Shown: positions 14,710 to 22,551, counted from the stretch's first letter. The stretch: DNA of 22,556 nucleotides from an uncultured Neomegalonema sp. (GCA_937958345.1 CALGNW010000147.1:1-22556); one strand, 5' to 3'. Numbers and translations: made by a program. The notes: generated by a model not told the origin, from the sequence alone.

Positions 14710-15936
14710 TCAAACTGCGGATCGTGCAGCCACCACAGGCCGCAGCAGCACAAACATCCAGACCGCCATTGCGAGAACATAAAGCGCCATCGGAATGCAC
14801 TGCGCCTCGAAATCAATTCCCCAATCAATGAACGTGCCCGTCAGGCCCGGCCCGAGCGCAGACGAAAACACCATCGCCGCCATACTGAGCGAGCGAATCG
14901 AGCCGAGGTTTCTGGTTCCGTATAATTCGGCCCACATCGCCCCCATCGTCGCACCGCCGGCCCCCGCACTTGCGCCGATCATGCCCAGAAAGATGTGCGG
15001 AACCCACAGCCCGCCAAACGCGCTCAGCGCAAAAATCCCCAACGCCAGCGGCAACAGGTAAAGCGGCAGGACCGCCAACGCGCTGAACCGATCCAGCAGC
15101 ATTCCGAAGATCAGCGAGAATATCACCGACAACACCGCGTATGTGGTGAAACCGGACGTAAACTGAAGCAGGCTCCAGCCTTTAATTTCTGCGATATGCG
15201 CCTGATGAAACAGGCCCGCAGTGCCGATCATCGGGGCTGCCATCAACGCGGGGATCAACAGCCAGAACAGACGATGGCGCAGGACTTCGGGGCGGGTCCA
15301 GTGCTTGCCGCCGATTCCGGTGACAACCTTACCGGATGTTTCCGTGCCCGTCGGAACGCGCTCGCCCTTCAGGATCAGAGTGTACAGCGGCAACAGAATA
15401 ATCACGATGAACACTGCAAAAACAATCCAGACAGAACGCCATTCCATCTGCGTCAGCAGCCACGCAACCAAAGGCGGCAACAGACCCTCTCCGACAGGAT
15501 GCCCCCAGGACGCCACGGCCAGCGCCCTGCCCCGGCTGGCGACAAACCACCGCGCAATCGCCGTCACCTCGATATGGCTGAGCATCCCCTGTCCGGAATA
15601 ACGCAGACCGAAGATAGCGAAACCGAACACCCAGATATTCTGAACCTGGCTCATCAGCAGGCAGACACCCGCCAGCCCGATCAGAACCATCCCGCCCAGA
15701 CGCCGCATCGGCACACGGTCTGCGATCCAACCCGTATTCACCAACAACAACGCCGACGCGAGGGTCGCAACCGTGTAAAGCTGCCCGAACTCTCCGTCAG
15801 TCAGTCCCAGCTCGCGCCTGTACTCGCCGCCGAATAGCGAGATAAAAAACGTCTGGCCGAAATTCGACCCGAAGGCGAGCAACAGACCAGCGAGCAACCA
15901 AGGTGCGTTCTCGCGCATGAACCGGAAAGACAGCAT
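14710..15936 (-). CDS. Major facilitator superfamily transporter
   Basis: This 408-residue inner-membrane protein has about twelve hydrophobic segments in two halves. The loop after the second helix, GWIADRVPMRRLG, is a recognisable MFS motif A variant (G-x-x-x-D-R-x-x-x-R-R). The central loop is hydrophilic (around ILKGERVPTGTETS, near residue 190). The substrate is not evident; a sugar, organic acid or drug are all possible. The ATG at 15936 has no clear ribosome site, and an in-frame ATG at 15918 is also possible. The gene converges on the esterase gene with three bases between stop codons, and diverges from the DUF2254 gene across a very short gap. Confidence 0.85.
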   Translation of the reverse strand: MLSFRFMRENAPWLLAGLLLAFGSNFGQTFFISLFGGEYRRELGLTDGEFGQLYTVATLASALLLVNTGWIADRVPMRRLGGMVLIGLAGVCLLMSQVQNIWVFGFAIFGLRYSGQGMLSHIEVTAIARWFVASRGRALAVASWGHPVGEGLLPPLVAWLLTQMEWRSVWIVFAVFIVIILLPLYTLILKGERVPTGTETSGKVVTGIGGKHWTRPEVLRHRLFWLLIPALMAAPMIGTAGLFHQAHIAEIKGWSLLQFTSGFTTYAVLSVIFSLIFGMLLDRFSALAVLPLYLLPLALGIFALSAFGGLWVPHIFLGMIGASAGAGGATMGAMWAELYGTRNLGSIRSLSMAAMVFSSALGPGLTGTFIDWGIDFEAQCIPMALYVLAMAVWMFVLLRPVVAARSAV

Positions 15937-15940
15937 GCGC

Positions 15941-15968
15941 TTGTTTAAGGGTGGCCACGCGATATGTC
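15941..15968 (+). promoter_or_regulatory. Weak promoter candidate for the DUF2254 gene
   Basis: TTGTTT (15941-15946) and TATGTC (15963-15968) are 16 bases apart. If used, transcription would begin near 15975. That would exclude the ATG at 15964 and favour ATG 15997 as the start of the downstream gene. The match to consensus is modest. Confidence 0.25.
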
Positions 15969-15996
15969 ATGGACGAACAGCAGCACGGGAAAAATT

Positions 15997-17325
15997 ATGT
16001 GGTCAAGGTTTAAGAACATTGTCCTGTCTTTTCGGACCAGCCTGCTGTTCACCCCGTTGGTCTTCGCCGTCGGCGGGCTGCTGCTGTCATTCTTCACGGT
16101 TTACGCCGATCAGGCCGGATTAGGGCAAACGATGGTAAAGGTGTTGCCGGGAACCGGCGGCATTGACGAGGACGGCGCACGGGCGGTTCTATCGACCATT
16201 GCCTCGGGGATGTTCACGGTTACCAGTATCGTGATCTCGCTGACATTCATCGCGCTGACGATGATGTCCTCGCAACTGGGACCGCGCCTTCTCGTCTTTT
16301 TCATGCGTGACCGGACGACGAAGGTTTCGCTGGGCATATTCATCGCGACAATCATCTATGCGCTGGTGTCGATGGCCAGCATCGGGGCCAGCGGAGACTC
16401 GACCTTTGCGCCGCATCTGTCATTTGTGGTCGCGATTGTTCTGGCCATCGCCTCGCTCGGAACGATGATTTATTTCGTCAATCACATCGCCCATTCCATT
16501 CAGGCCGATGCCATCGTCGCGCGGCTGGCAAGGGAATGCGACGCCGCCATCGACAGTGCAATCCGGAGCGAAAAGGGCGCCGAGCGAGCGCCGACCGAAG
16601 CTGAAATAACCGCGCTGGACAATCGCTTTGAACCCGACAGCCTGCGGTGGGAGGCGCAGGGAACAGGATACCTCTCAACTGTGGATTACCCGGCACTGGT
16701 CAAGGCCGCCGCCAAGCACGACGCGATCATCAAGCTGTTTTTTCAGGTCAATACATTCGTCTATGACGGTCAGGTTCTGGCGCTGTTCAAGTGCCCCGAG
16801 GGCAAGGCCGATGCCCTGCGCGAGGCTTTTGACGGGGCCATTGCGCTCAGCGAACGGCGCACGCCTGCGCAACAGATCAACTTCGAAATGTCCGCATTGT
16901 CCGAGGTTGCCTTGCGCGCGCTGTCACCGGGGATCAACGACCCCTATACCGCGTCGGCCTGTGTCGATTACCTTGGCAATACCCTGTCACGGATCGCGAA
17001 AGCGTCGCCCAAAATCCGCACACTCAAGGATGCCGACGGCAAAATGCGCCTGCTGCGGACCGCGGATGATCTGCCGTTTTTTCTCGATGAATGTATCGCT
17101 CCGATCATCGAGGCAGGCGCAGGGTCGCCGATCGCTCTCGCCAGCCTGATCCGCACATTGAACCGCATCAAACAAGTCGCACATGCGCCCGAAGACCACG
17201 AGGCGGTCCATCACCAGCAGGCAGCCTTAAAGTCCATGATTGAAAAGAATGTCCAGCACCCGAGCGAATGCAAACGCCTGATCGCGATGATCGACCCCGA
17301 CCCCAGCGCCGTACCGCCGGTATGA
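15997..17325 (+). CDS. DUF2254 family membrane protein
   Basis: This predicted inner-membrane protein has no assigned activity. Starting at ATG 15997, with GGGA at 15987-15990 six bases upstream, it is 442 residues; an in-frame ATG at 15964 would add 11. The N-terminal third has about four transmembrane segments, interrupted by an extracytoplasmic loop that includes VYADQAG. A conserved block VTSIVISLTFIALTMMSSQL is followed by GPRLL, which is characteristic of DUF2254. The C-terminal two thirds are soluble, with the family motif ALRALSPGINDPYTA, and are presumably cytoplasmic. The stop overlaps the next start by four bases (ATGA), so the two genes are translationally coupled. Confidence 0.87.
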   Translation: MWSRFKNIVLSFRTSLLFTPLVFAVGGLLLSFFTVYADQAGLGQTMVKVLPGTGGIDEDGARAVLSTIASGMFTVTSIVISLTFIALTMMSSQLGPRLLVFFMRDRTTKVSLGIFIATIIYALVSMASIGASGDSTFAPHLSFVVAIVLAIASLGTMIYFVNHIAHSIQADAIVARLARECDAAIDSAIRSEKGAERAPTEAEITALDNRFEPDSLRWEAQGTGYLSTVDYPALVKAAAKHDAIIKLFFQVNTFVYDGQVLALFKCPEGKADALREAFDGAIALSERRTPAQQINFEMSALSEVALRALSPGINDPYTASACVDYLGNTLSRIAKASPKIRTLKDADGKMRLLRTADDLPFFLDECIAPIIEAGAGSPIALASLIRTLNRIKQVAHAPEDHEAVHHQQAALKSMIEKNVQHPSECKRLIAMIDPDPSAVPPV

Positions 17326-18992
17326 GTGCGCTGCGTATTCTCATCATCGGCGGGTATGGCACATTCGGCGGGCGGCTGATCCGGCTGTTAGCCGACGAAC
17401 CGGAACTGACCCTGATTTGCGCGGGACGCTCAACCGCCAAGGCCGGGACTTTCATCGCGGGGCTGACTGCCCGCGCGGAACTAGTGGCGGCTCAGGTGGA
17501 TCGGAACGGAGATCTGGCCGCTGACTTTGCGGCCTTGAGACCTGACCTGATCGTCGATGCTTCGGGTCCGTTTCAAATCTATGGCGAGCGCCCCTACCGC
17601 GTGGTCGAGGCGGCGATCAAGGCGGCGATTGACTACGTCGATATCGGTGACGGGGCCGAATTCGTCGCGGGTATCGCGGCATACGATGCCGAGGCGAAAA
17701 CAGCCGGCATCAGCGTACTGGGCGGCGCAAGCACCTATCCGGCCCTGTCCTCTGCGGTGGTGCGGAATCTCACGGACGGATGGCAGTCGGTCGAACGGAT
17801 TGAAAGCGGCCTCGCCCCGTCGCCCCGCGCCGGACTGGGCCGAAACGTGATCGAGGCTATCATGTCCTATGCCGGAAAACCGGTTCCGGTAATCCGCGAG
17901 GGGCGCGCGGAAAATGCGCCTGCGCTGATCGACTCGCGCGTTTTCGTGATTGCCCCGCCGGGCGTCGAGCCGCTCCCTCGCATGCGGTTTTCGCTGGTCT
18001 CACTGCCTGATCAACTCCTGTTTCCTGCCCGGTGGTCAATGCTGCAAGACCTGTGGTCGGGAGTCGGGACGCGGCCCCAGATTATGTTGCGGTTCCTGTA
18101 CCTGTGTGCGCTGCCGGTGCGCTGGCGGGTTCTGCCCAGTCTGTCGCCTTTTGCCGGGATGGCATATTGGGTCATGGGCAAAGTTGCATGGGGCGCGCAT
18201 CGCGGCGGGTTGATCCTCCGGGTCGCGGGGCGCGCAGCCGATGGCGCGCCGGTTCAGCGCGATTGGCACATGATTGCCGAGGGCAACGACGGCCCGTTCA
18301 TTCCGGCAATGGCCGTCGCCGCGCTGATCCGGCGGCGCTTGAACGGCGATAGACCGGCTATCGGCGCCCGCGCTGCCATGGACGAGATAACGCTGGGCGA
18401 TTGTGAGGCGCAGTTCACCGCCAGAGCCATCGCAACAGGCGTGCGCGAGGACCTGCCGACAGACGCTCCGCTTTATCATCATGTTCTGGGCGAGGCGTTT
18501 ACGCGCCTGCCGCCCGCCATCCGCGCCATGCACACCGACCCCCATGGCCGCACGGTCCGGGGCCGGGCGCGCGTGGATCGGGGCCGCAATCCGATTTCGC
18601 GTTTGATCGGTGCGCTGGTCGGCTTTCCCAAGGCCGGCGATGATGTGCCGGTTGAGGTCAGCTTTACGCGAGAGCATGGCGGCGAGTTATGGCAGCGGCG
18701 CTTTGACGGAAAACCGTTCTCCAGTTTTCAGAAACGCGGAACCGGCGCGTTCGAGCATCTGATTTCCGAACGGTTCGGGCCGCTGGAATTCGGGCTGGCG
18801 CTGGTGCTGGAGAACGAGCGGATGTGGCTGAAAACAATCGGCTGGCGCGCATTCGGCATACCGATGCCGCGCTTTATGGCTCCCTCGGGTGATGCGTTCG
18901 AGCATGTCGAGGACGGGCGTTTTCACTTCCACGTCGAAATCCGTCATTGGATGACCGGATTGATCGTGCGGTATCGGGGGTGGCTGGAATAA
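17322..18992 (+). CDS. Saccharopine-reductase-like oxidoreductase fused to DUF4166
   Basis: This is a two-domain protein of 556 residues. The N-terminal part (about 1-370) is a saccharopine dehydrogenase/reductase-like NAD(P)-binding fold, opening with a dinucleotide-binding loop IGGYGTFGG (Gly10, Gly11, Gly13, Gly16). It carries further family blocks such as DLIVDASGPFQ and YVDIGDGAEF. The C-terminal part (about 384-556) matches the DUF4166 type, with LPPAIRAMH, a charged middle and a final IRHWMTGLIVRYRGWLE. Neither substrate nor reaction is known; true lysine-pathway saccharopine dehydrogenase is unlikely given the fusion. ATG 17322 overlaps the DUF2254 stop by four bases. The gene ends 22 bases before the converging PBP4 gene. 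Confidence 0.85.
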   Translation: MSALRILIIGGYGTFGGRLIRLLADEPELTLICAGRSTAKAGTFIAGLTARAELVAAQVDRNGDLAADFAALRPDLIVDASGPFQIYGERPYRVVEAAIKAAIDYVDIGDGAEFVAGIAAYDAEAKTAGISVLGGASTYPALSSAVVRNLTDGWQSVERIESGLAPSPRAGLGRNVIEAIMSYAGKPVPVIREGRAENAPALIDSRVFVIAPPGVEPLPRMRFSLVSLPDQLLFPARWSMLQDLWSGVGTRPQIMLRFLYLCALPVRWRVLPSLSPFAGMAYWVMGKVAWGAHRGGLILRVAGRAADGAPVQRDWHMIAEGNDGPFIPAMAVAALIRRRLNGDRPAIGARAAMDEITLGDCEAQFTARAIATGVREDLPTDAPLYHHVLGEAFTRLPPAIRAMHTDPHGRTVRGRARVDRGRNPISRLIGALVGFPKAGDDVPVEVSFTREHGGELWQRRFDGKPFSSFQKRGTGAFEHLISERFGPLEFGLALVLENERMWLKTIGWRAFGIPMPRFMAPSGDAFEHVEDGRFHFHVEIRHWMTGLIVRYRGWLE

Positions 18993-19014
18993 TCCCGCCA
19001 CCCGCCATTTTCAT

Positions 19015-20673
19015 TCAGCGATTGGCCGTGCGGGTCGTCGGCCAGTTATTTTGCAGCCAGTCACTCGTCACGGCTTGTTCAAGGCGGCGGGCCTTATCCA
19101 TCCAGCCCTTGGCATTACGCATGCGGCGCGCCGGATCGTTCGACATGATCGCAAACACCATATCCCGTCCGCCCAGCGTAATAATCCCTGTCAGACCACG
19201 CACATAGCTCAGCGTGCCGAACTTGGTGACAATCGCATAGTCGACGCCGCCATTGCTGCCGACCGTCTGGGATTCGTGGATTTGCTTGAACGCCTCGCCG
19301 TACTTTTTATAGCCATAGCGCGTGAAGGCCGCCATCTGTCGGGGCGTCACCTTTGAACGGGTGGAAAGGCCGGAATTGTTTTCATAGCTGATGCCATTCC
19401 ATTCCGACCCGCCAATCGACCCGATCCGCGATTTCGCCCACTCGACGTTTATCCGGGCCGCATCGGTCAGCGAGGTCGGCTTCCGCGACAGATCCGCCGC
19501 CGCCGCCGCACCGAGGACTTCGGCGGTCATGTTGCGCGAGATATCAAACATCTCGGTCAGGATGGCTGCAACCGTTGCGCTTTCATGGGCCGCGATTTCA
19601 GAACCGCGTCCGCCGCCGCTGCCCTTGCGGGGCGTCGGCAATGTTACGCCCGCCGATTGTGCGGCACGGCGCATGGCTTCGGCTGTGTATTTCGACGGGT
19701 TTTTGACAGGGCTGGCCCCGCGGTGCTCGTTGCGGTCCAGATTCAGCGCGCTGATACCGGGATTAAAAACCGCACCTACAGACTGGCGGCTGTCGATGAT
19801 CGACACTTCGGGCAGCGCATCACCGTGATAGAAAAACTTGCCGTTGACCTTTTTCACCCCTGCCGAGGCAAGACGCCGCGCAAGCCCGCTCAGGTCGGTC
19901 CGGTTCAGGCTCGGATCACCGCTTCCGACCAGATGCAGATCGCCATTCAGAACACCGCCCGAAACCGGACCATCGGCCAACAGCGATGTGCGGAATGTAC
20001 CGTTCAGGCCCTTGGTTTCCAGAATGGCAATGGTGGCGAGCATCTTCGCGATTGACGCGGGCGGCATCGGCATGTCGGCGTTGCGTTCGCTCAGGATTTC
20101 GCCGGTCTGACCATCCAGAAGAATAAAGCCGTACGAACCCTCGGGCGCATCACCCGATTGCTCCAGCTTGGTGACGAAGTTCATCGGCTTGGGGCCGGTG
20201 ACGCGCGGCGGCGCGATGCTTGGCGGCAAAGCGGCTTGGGGCAGGATACGCGGCGCGGCGGCCTGCGCAGTGATCGCCGGATTTTCGGCCAGCGTGGTGA
20301 CAACATAAGTCGGCGCGGGCTGCGCCTGCACCACCGGCGCAGCGGGCTGAACTGCAACGGGCGCAACGGGCTGAACCGCAACCGGCGCGGCCACCGGCTG
20401 AAGTGCGGCGAGTTCAACCACAGGTGCCGGCGCACTGGCATCTTCGAACACTTCGGGCGGCAGATCGGACGGAACGGGGGCCGGCTCGGCTGCGACCTTC
20501 GCGACCGGCGGCGTTTTCGGCGCGGCGACCTCGGCTTTTGCTTTGGGCGGTGTGACTTTCTGCTCGACCTGCGGCGAAACACTCACCTCCGGCTTTGGCA
20601 AAGAGGTCGGTGCGGTTGCGCATCCGCTGATCAGAAAAAGGACCGTCGAGAGTCCCGTTAGCGTCCGGTTCAT
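19015..20673 (-). CDS. dacB: Lipoprotein D-alanyl-D-alanine carboxypeptidase/endopeptidase (PBP4-like, S13)
   Basis: This is probably a peptidoglycan DD-carboxypeptidase/endopeptidase of the S13 family (552 residues). It has a lipobox ISGC with lipidated Cys18; Ala at +2 would direct it to the outer membrane. Residues about 25-160 form a Pro/Ala/Val-rich linker before the catalytic domain. Motif 1 is SIAK (Ser207, Lys210). Motif 2 is SRN (379-381). Motif 3 reads KFGT (484-487) where the family normally has KTG(T), so a key position is altered. The ATG has GAGG about seven bases upstream (plus 20681-20684). Family membership is clear; whether the enzyme is active is open because of motif 3. 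Confidence 0.88.
   Translation of the reverse strand: MNRTLTGLSTVLFLISGCATAPTSLPKPEVSVSPQVEQKVTPPKAKAEVAAPKTPPVAKVAAEPAPVPSDLPPEVFEDASAPAPVVELAALQPVAAPVAVQPVAPVAVQPAAPVVQAQPAPTYVVTTLAENPAITAQAAAPRILPQAALPPSIAPPRVTGPKPMNFVTKLEQSGDAPEGSYGFILLDGQTGEILSERNADMPMPPASIAKMLATIAILETKGLNGTFRTSLLADGPVSGGVLNGDLHLVGSGDPSLNRTDLSGLARRLASAGVKKVNGKFFYHGDALPEVSIIDSRQSVGAVFNPGISALNLDRNEHRGASPVKNPSKYTAEAMRRAAQSAGVTLPTPRKGSGGGRGSEIAAHESATVAAILTEMFDISRNMTAEVLGAAAAADLSRKPTSLTDAARINVEWAKSRIGSIGGSEWNGISYENNSGLSTRSKVTPRQMAAFTRYGYKKYGEAFKQIHESQTVGSNGGVDYAIVTKFGTLSYVRGLTGIITLGGRDMVFAIMSNDPARRMRNAKGWMDKARRLEQAVTSDWLQNNWPTTRTANR
20343..20390 (-). repeat. Imperfect 24-bp tandem repeat in the dacB linker
   Basis: Two 24-base units (20343-20366 and 20367-20390) differ at only a few positions, and a partial third copy follows. 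On the coding strand they encode eight-residue units of the form QPVAPVAV. This extends a low-complexity Pro/Ala/Val spacer between the lipid anchor and the catalytic domain. Such spacers often vary in length between strains. Confidence 0.6.
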
Positions 20674-20954
20674 AGTGCTGCCTCAACATTTTTGTCGCGC
20701 AGACGGTGGACCAAAGCAGGGAACGATCGGAAGTTGTAGCAGCATCCCAAAGCCCGCAAAATGGGCAGGCCGGACCTGTGATGATCGAATTTCGCTCTGA
20801 TGCTACCGTGCCCCACGCAGTGATAATCGAAAAAGCGTTAAACGATCCGCTTTACGAGGTCCAGTAACCCTAAACAACGGCGGTTCACAAATTCCTAATC
20901 GCCGCACGCCCTGTTAACGCGCACGTCCCGGGTGGCCGCACGGGCCGCCAAAAA
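20674..20954. other. Intergenic region upstream of dacB
   Basis: These 281 bases hold the dacB leader and promoter (minus strand) and the 3' end of the dehydrogenase gene. A GC-rich imperfect hairpin built on two GGCC blocks lies near 20932-20950, just after the dehydrogenase stop, but without a U-run on the proper side. On the minus strand, TTGTTT and TAAAGC with a 17-base spacer are a weak promoter possibility. I see no open frame with coding character and no RNA gene. Confidence 0.3.
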
Positions 20955-21911
20955 TCAGCCCAGCGTATTCGTCGCCTGCCCCGCTTCAAACTGTTCCAGA
21001 TGATAAACGACCTGCCGCCAAACCTCGGCCTGTGCCTCGTCGCTCGCCCAGGCTGTATGCGGGGTGAGGATAAAGTTGGGCCGCTCCAGCACCGACAACA
21101 GCGGATTATCCGGCGCGGGCGGTTCCTTTGTCAGCACGTCGAATCCCGCACCGGCAATCTGGCCGCTGGTCAGGGCATGGGCCAGCGCGGCCTCGTCCAC
21201 CAGACCGCCGCGCGAGGTATTGATCAGGATGGCGGAGTTTTTCATCCGCTCGAATTCGGGCGCGGCAATCATATTGCGGGTTGCCGGCATCAGCGGCGCG
21301 TGCAGCGTGATCACATCTGACGTCTCGATCACCTCGTCCCACGGCGTATAAAGCGGGCCGAGGCCATCGGCGCCCTTATGCGCGGCGAACATCACCTCCA
21401 TATTAAAGCCGCGTGCGATCCGCGCGACGTTCTGGCCGATGACGCCCTCGCCGACAATGCCCAGCCGCGATCCCGCAAGGTCCGCAATCGGATGGTTGAA
21501 AAAACAGAACTGCCCGGATTTCTCCCATTCGCCGTTGATCACGTCCTGCCTGTATCCGACAATGCCGCGCCGCAATGCGAGGATCAGCGCAAAGGCATGT
21601 TCGGGAACGGTATTTTCGGCATAGCCCCGCACATTCGAAACGGTAACTCCGTGCGCGGCGCAGGCGGGAATGTCGATCACGTCAAAGCCTGTGGCAGCAA
21701 TCGAAATCATTCTCAGGTTGGCCGCGCCCGCCAGTTGTCCGGCCCCGATCGGCGCCTTGTTGGTGATGACCATATCCGCATCGGCGATGCGTTCTGCAAC
21801 CTGATCGGGGGCGGTTTTCCCGTATTCCACCCAGTCATGGGCAAAGGCGGGCCGCGTAATTTCGACGCTCGGTCCCATCGTATCACGGTCGAGAAAAACG
21901 ATTTTTGTCAT
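20955..21911 (-). CDS. D-isomer-specific 2-hydroxyacid dehydrogenase
   Basis: This NAD(P)-dependent oxidoreductase resembles glycerate dehydrogenase/hydroxypyruvate reductase. From the ATG at 21911 it is 318 residues, standard for the family. The frame stays open upstream to 22037, but that segment is a non-family extension and the ATG has AAGGG-type purines upstream. The nucleotide-binding motif GEGVIG is at 154-159. The catalytic set is complete: Arg234 in NTSRGGLVDE, Glu263 in DVLTKEPP and His285 in LTPHTAWAS. The NVRGYAENTVPEHAFALILA stretch near 93-112 is typical. Substrate preference (hydroxypyruvate, glyoxylate or another 2-oxoacid) cannot be fixed from sequence. It is divergent from the small gene at 22055. 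Confidence 0.92.
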   Translation of the reverse strand: MTKIVFLDRDTMGPSVEITRPAFAHDWVEYGKTAPDQVAERIADADMVITNKAPIGAGQLAGAANLRMISIAATGFDVIDIPACAAHGVTVSNVRGYAENTVPEHAFALILALRRGIVGYRQDVINGEWEKSGQFCFFNHPIADLAGSRLGIVGEGVIGQNVARIARGFNMEVMFAAHKGADGLGPLYTPWDEVIETSDVITLHAPLMPATRNMIAAPEFERMKNSAILINTSRGGLVDEAALAHALTSGQIAGAGFDVLTKEPPAPDNPLLSVLERPNFILTPHTAWASDEAQAEVWRQVVYHLEQFEAGQATNTLG

Positions 21912-21982
21912 CGGGCCACCCTTGTTTGCCTGCACGTGCCTTGTCACCTTCGCGGATTTTTCCGTCGATGGAAACGGCAAAA

Positions 21983-22019
21983 GGCGGGCGGGAATTTCTT
22001 GCAATTCCGGTTGCCCGCC
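21983..22019 (-). terminator. Hairpin with U-run in the divergent region
   Basis: GGCGGGC (21983-21989) pairs with GCCCGCC (22013-22019), and inside it GGAATT (21991-21996) pairs with AATTCC (22003-22008). This gives a 7+6-bp stem with an asymmetric internal loop. Read on the minus strand it is followed immediately by TTTTGCCGTTT, an intrinsic-terminator shape. It lies 70 bases upstream of the dehydrogenase start. It could therefore stop transcripts coming from the right or act as an attenuator in the dehydrogenase leader. Confidence 0.5.
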
Positions 22020-22054
22020 CCGACACTCACGCTTCATAAAAAAGGATGCACGGT

Positions 22055-22249
22055 ATGAGCAAACAGATTGAAAATTCTACGGAAAACGAAAAACAGGAAA
22101 CCGGCGCATCCGATAATCCTGCCTCCGAAACCGCCGAAGAAATGCAGGCAAGCATGGACGGGTTGAACGAGGCATTGGCCGGATTAAGCGCCATTGTCGG
22201 GACGGTTGCCGCGGCAACGGCCCAAAAGCCGGGTAAGAAAGACGGCTGA
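22055..22249 (+). CDS. Small acidic hypothetical protein, 64 aa
   Basis: I do not recognise this protein. ATG 22055 is favoured over ATG 22046 because the AAAGGA element just upstream is eight bases from it but overlaps the earlier ATG. The first half is hydrophilic and rich in Glu, Asn, Thr and Ser. The second half has a short amphipathic or weakly hydrophobic helix (GLNEALAGLSAIVGTVAAATA, shared between about residues 33 and 53) and a basic end. No signal peptide or motif is visible. A palindromic hairpin follows 33 bases after the stop. The good ribosome site and amino acid composition make it a credible small gene. Confidence 0.55.
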   Translation: MSKQIENSTENEKQETGASDNPASETAEEMQASMDGLNEALAGLSAIVGTVAAATAQKPGKKDG

Positions 22250-22281
22250 CAGCGCGACCAACCGCTTTTACCAAATACGCT

Positions 22282-22302
22282 GCCCCGCACCTGATGCGGG
22301 GC
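22282..22302. terminator. Palindromic hairpin downstream of the small gene
   Basis: GCCCCGCA-CCTGA-TGCGGGGC is a perfect 8-bp stem with a 5-base loop. A second structure follows directly, in which the palindrome GCTGATCAGC and GATCAGGC can pair. It sits between two converging genes, where it could end transcription from both sides. There is no long U-run. It resembles GC-rich palindromes found repeatedly between genes in alphaproteobacterial genomes, so it could instead be a dispersed repeat. Confidence 0.45.
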
Positions 22303-22386
22303 CTGCTGATCAGCCGCCGATCAGGCACACGCTCCCCTGACCCGAAACAAGGTCATCCGCCGGTCACATCGCTTTTCAGCACCGCC

Positions 22387-22551
22387 TCAGGGTGGCAGGG
22401 CCGGGGGTGTGTCCAACTGCACCATCATGTGGCACTCGTATAAGGTCCGGTCGACCTCGTGGGTCTTGGCCCGCCGGTATCCCGGCGGATATCCCGCCCG
22501 CACAGGACCATAGCGTCCCGGCCCCGGCGGTTTCCGGTTGCGTTTGGCCAT
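22387..22551 (-). CDS. Small basic hypothetical protein at the right edge (54 aa, maybe partial)
   Basis: On the minus strand an ATG at 22551 opens 54 codons ending in TGA at 22389-22387. The start of the product is Lys/Arg/Pro-rich (MAKRNRKPPGPGRYGPV), then YPPGYRRAKT, with a short acidic and hydrophobic end containing one Cys. The codon before the ATG is GTG and the frame is still open at the window edge, so the gene could begin further right and this may be its C-terminal part. I do not recognise the family. It converges on the small gene at 22055. Confidence 0.4.
   Translation of the reverse strand: MAKRNRKPPGPGRYGPVRAGYPPGYRRAKTHEVDRTLYECHMMVQLDTPPALPP

Noticed and set aside
14995..15837. 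A 280-codon plus-strand frame antisense to the MFS transporter
   Set aside because: Its translation is dominated by Gln, Arg, His and Pro, the expected mirror of a hydrophobic membrane protein gene.
20158..20661. A 167-codon Arg/Gly-rich plus-strand frame opposite the dacB linker
   Set aside because: It is the mirror image of the Pro/Ala-rich linker repeats; composition alone explains it.
20932..20950. GGCC-based hairpin as terminator of the dehydrogenase gene
   Set aside because: The stem is short with a mismatch, and the T-run lies before it on the transcribed strand, not after it.
21912..22037. N-terminal extension of the dehydrogenase to the ATG at 22037
   Set aside because: The added residues do not resemble the family, contain the hairpin arms, and the ATG at 21911 gives the standard length with a purine-rich upstream site.
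21378..22058. A 226-codon plus-strand frame antisense to the hydroxyacid dehydrogenase
   Set aside because: The dehydrogenase on the other strand has complete catalytic motifs; this frame shows none and spans the divergent leader.
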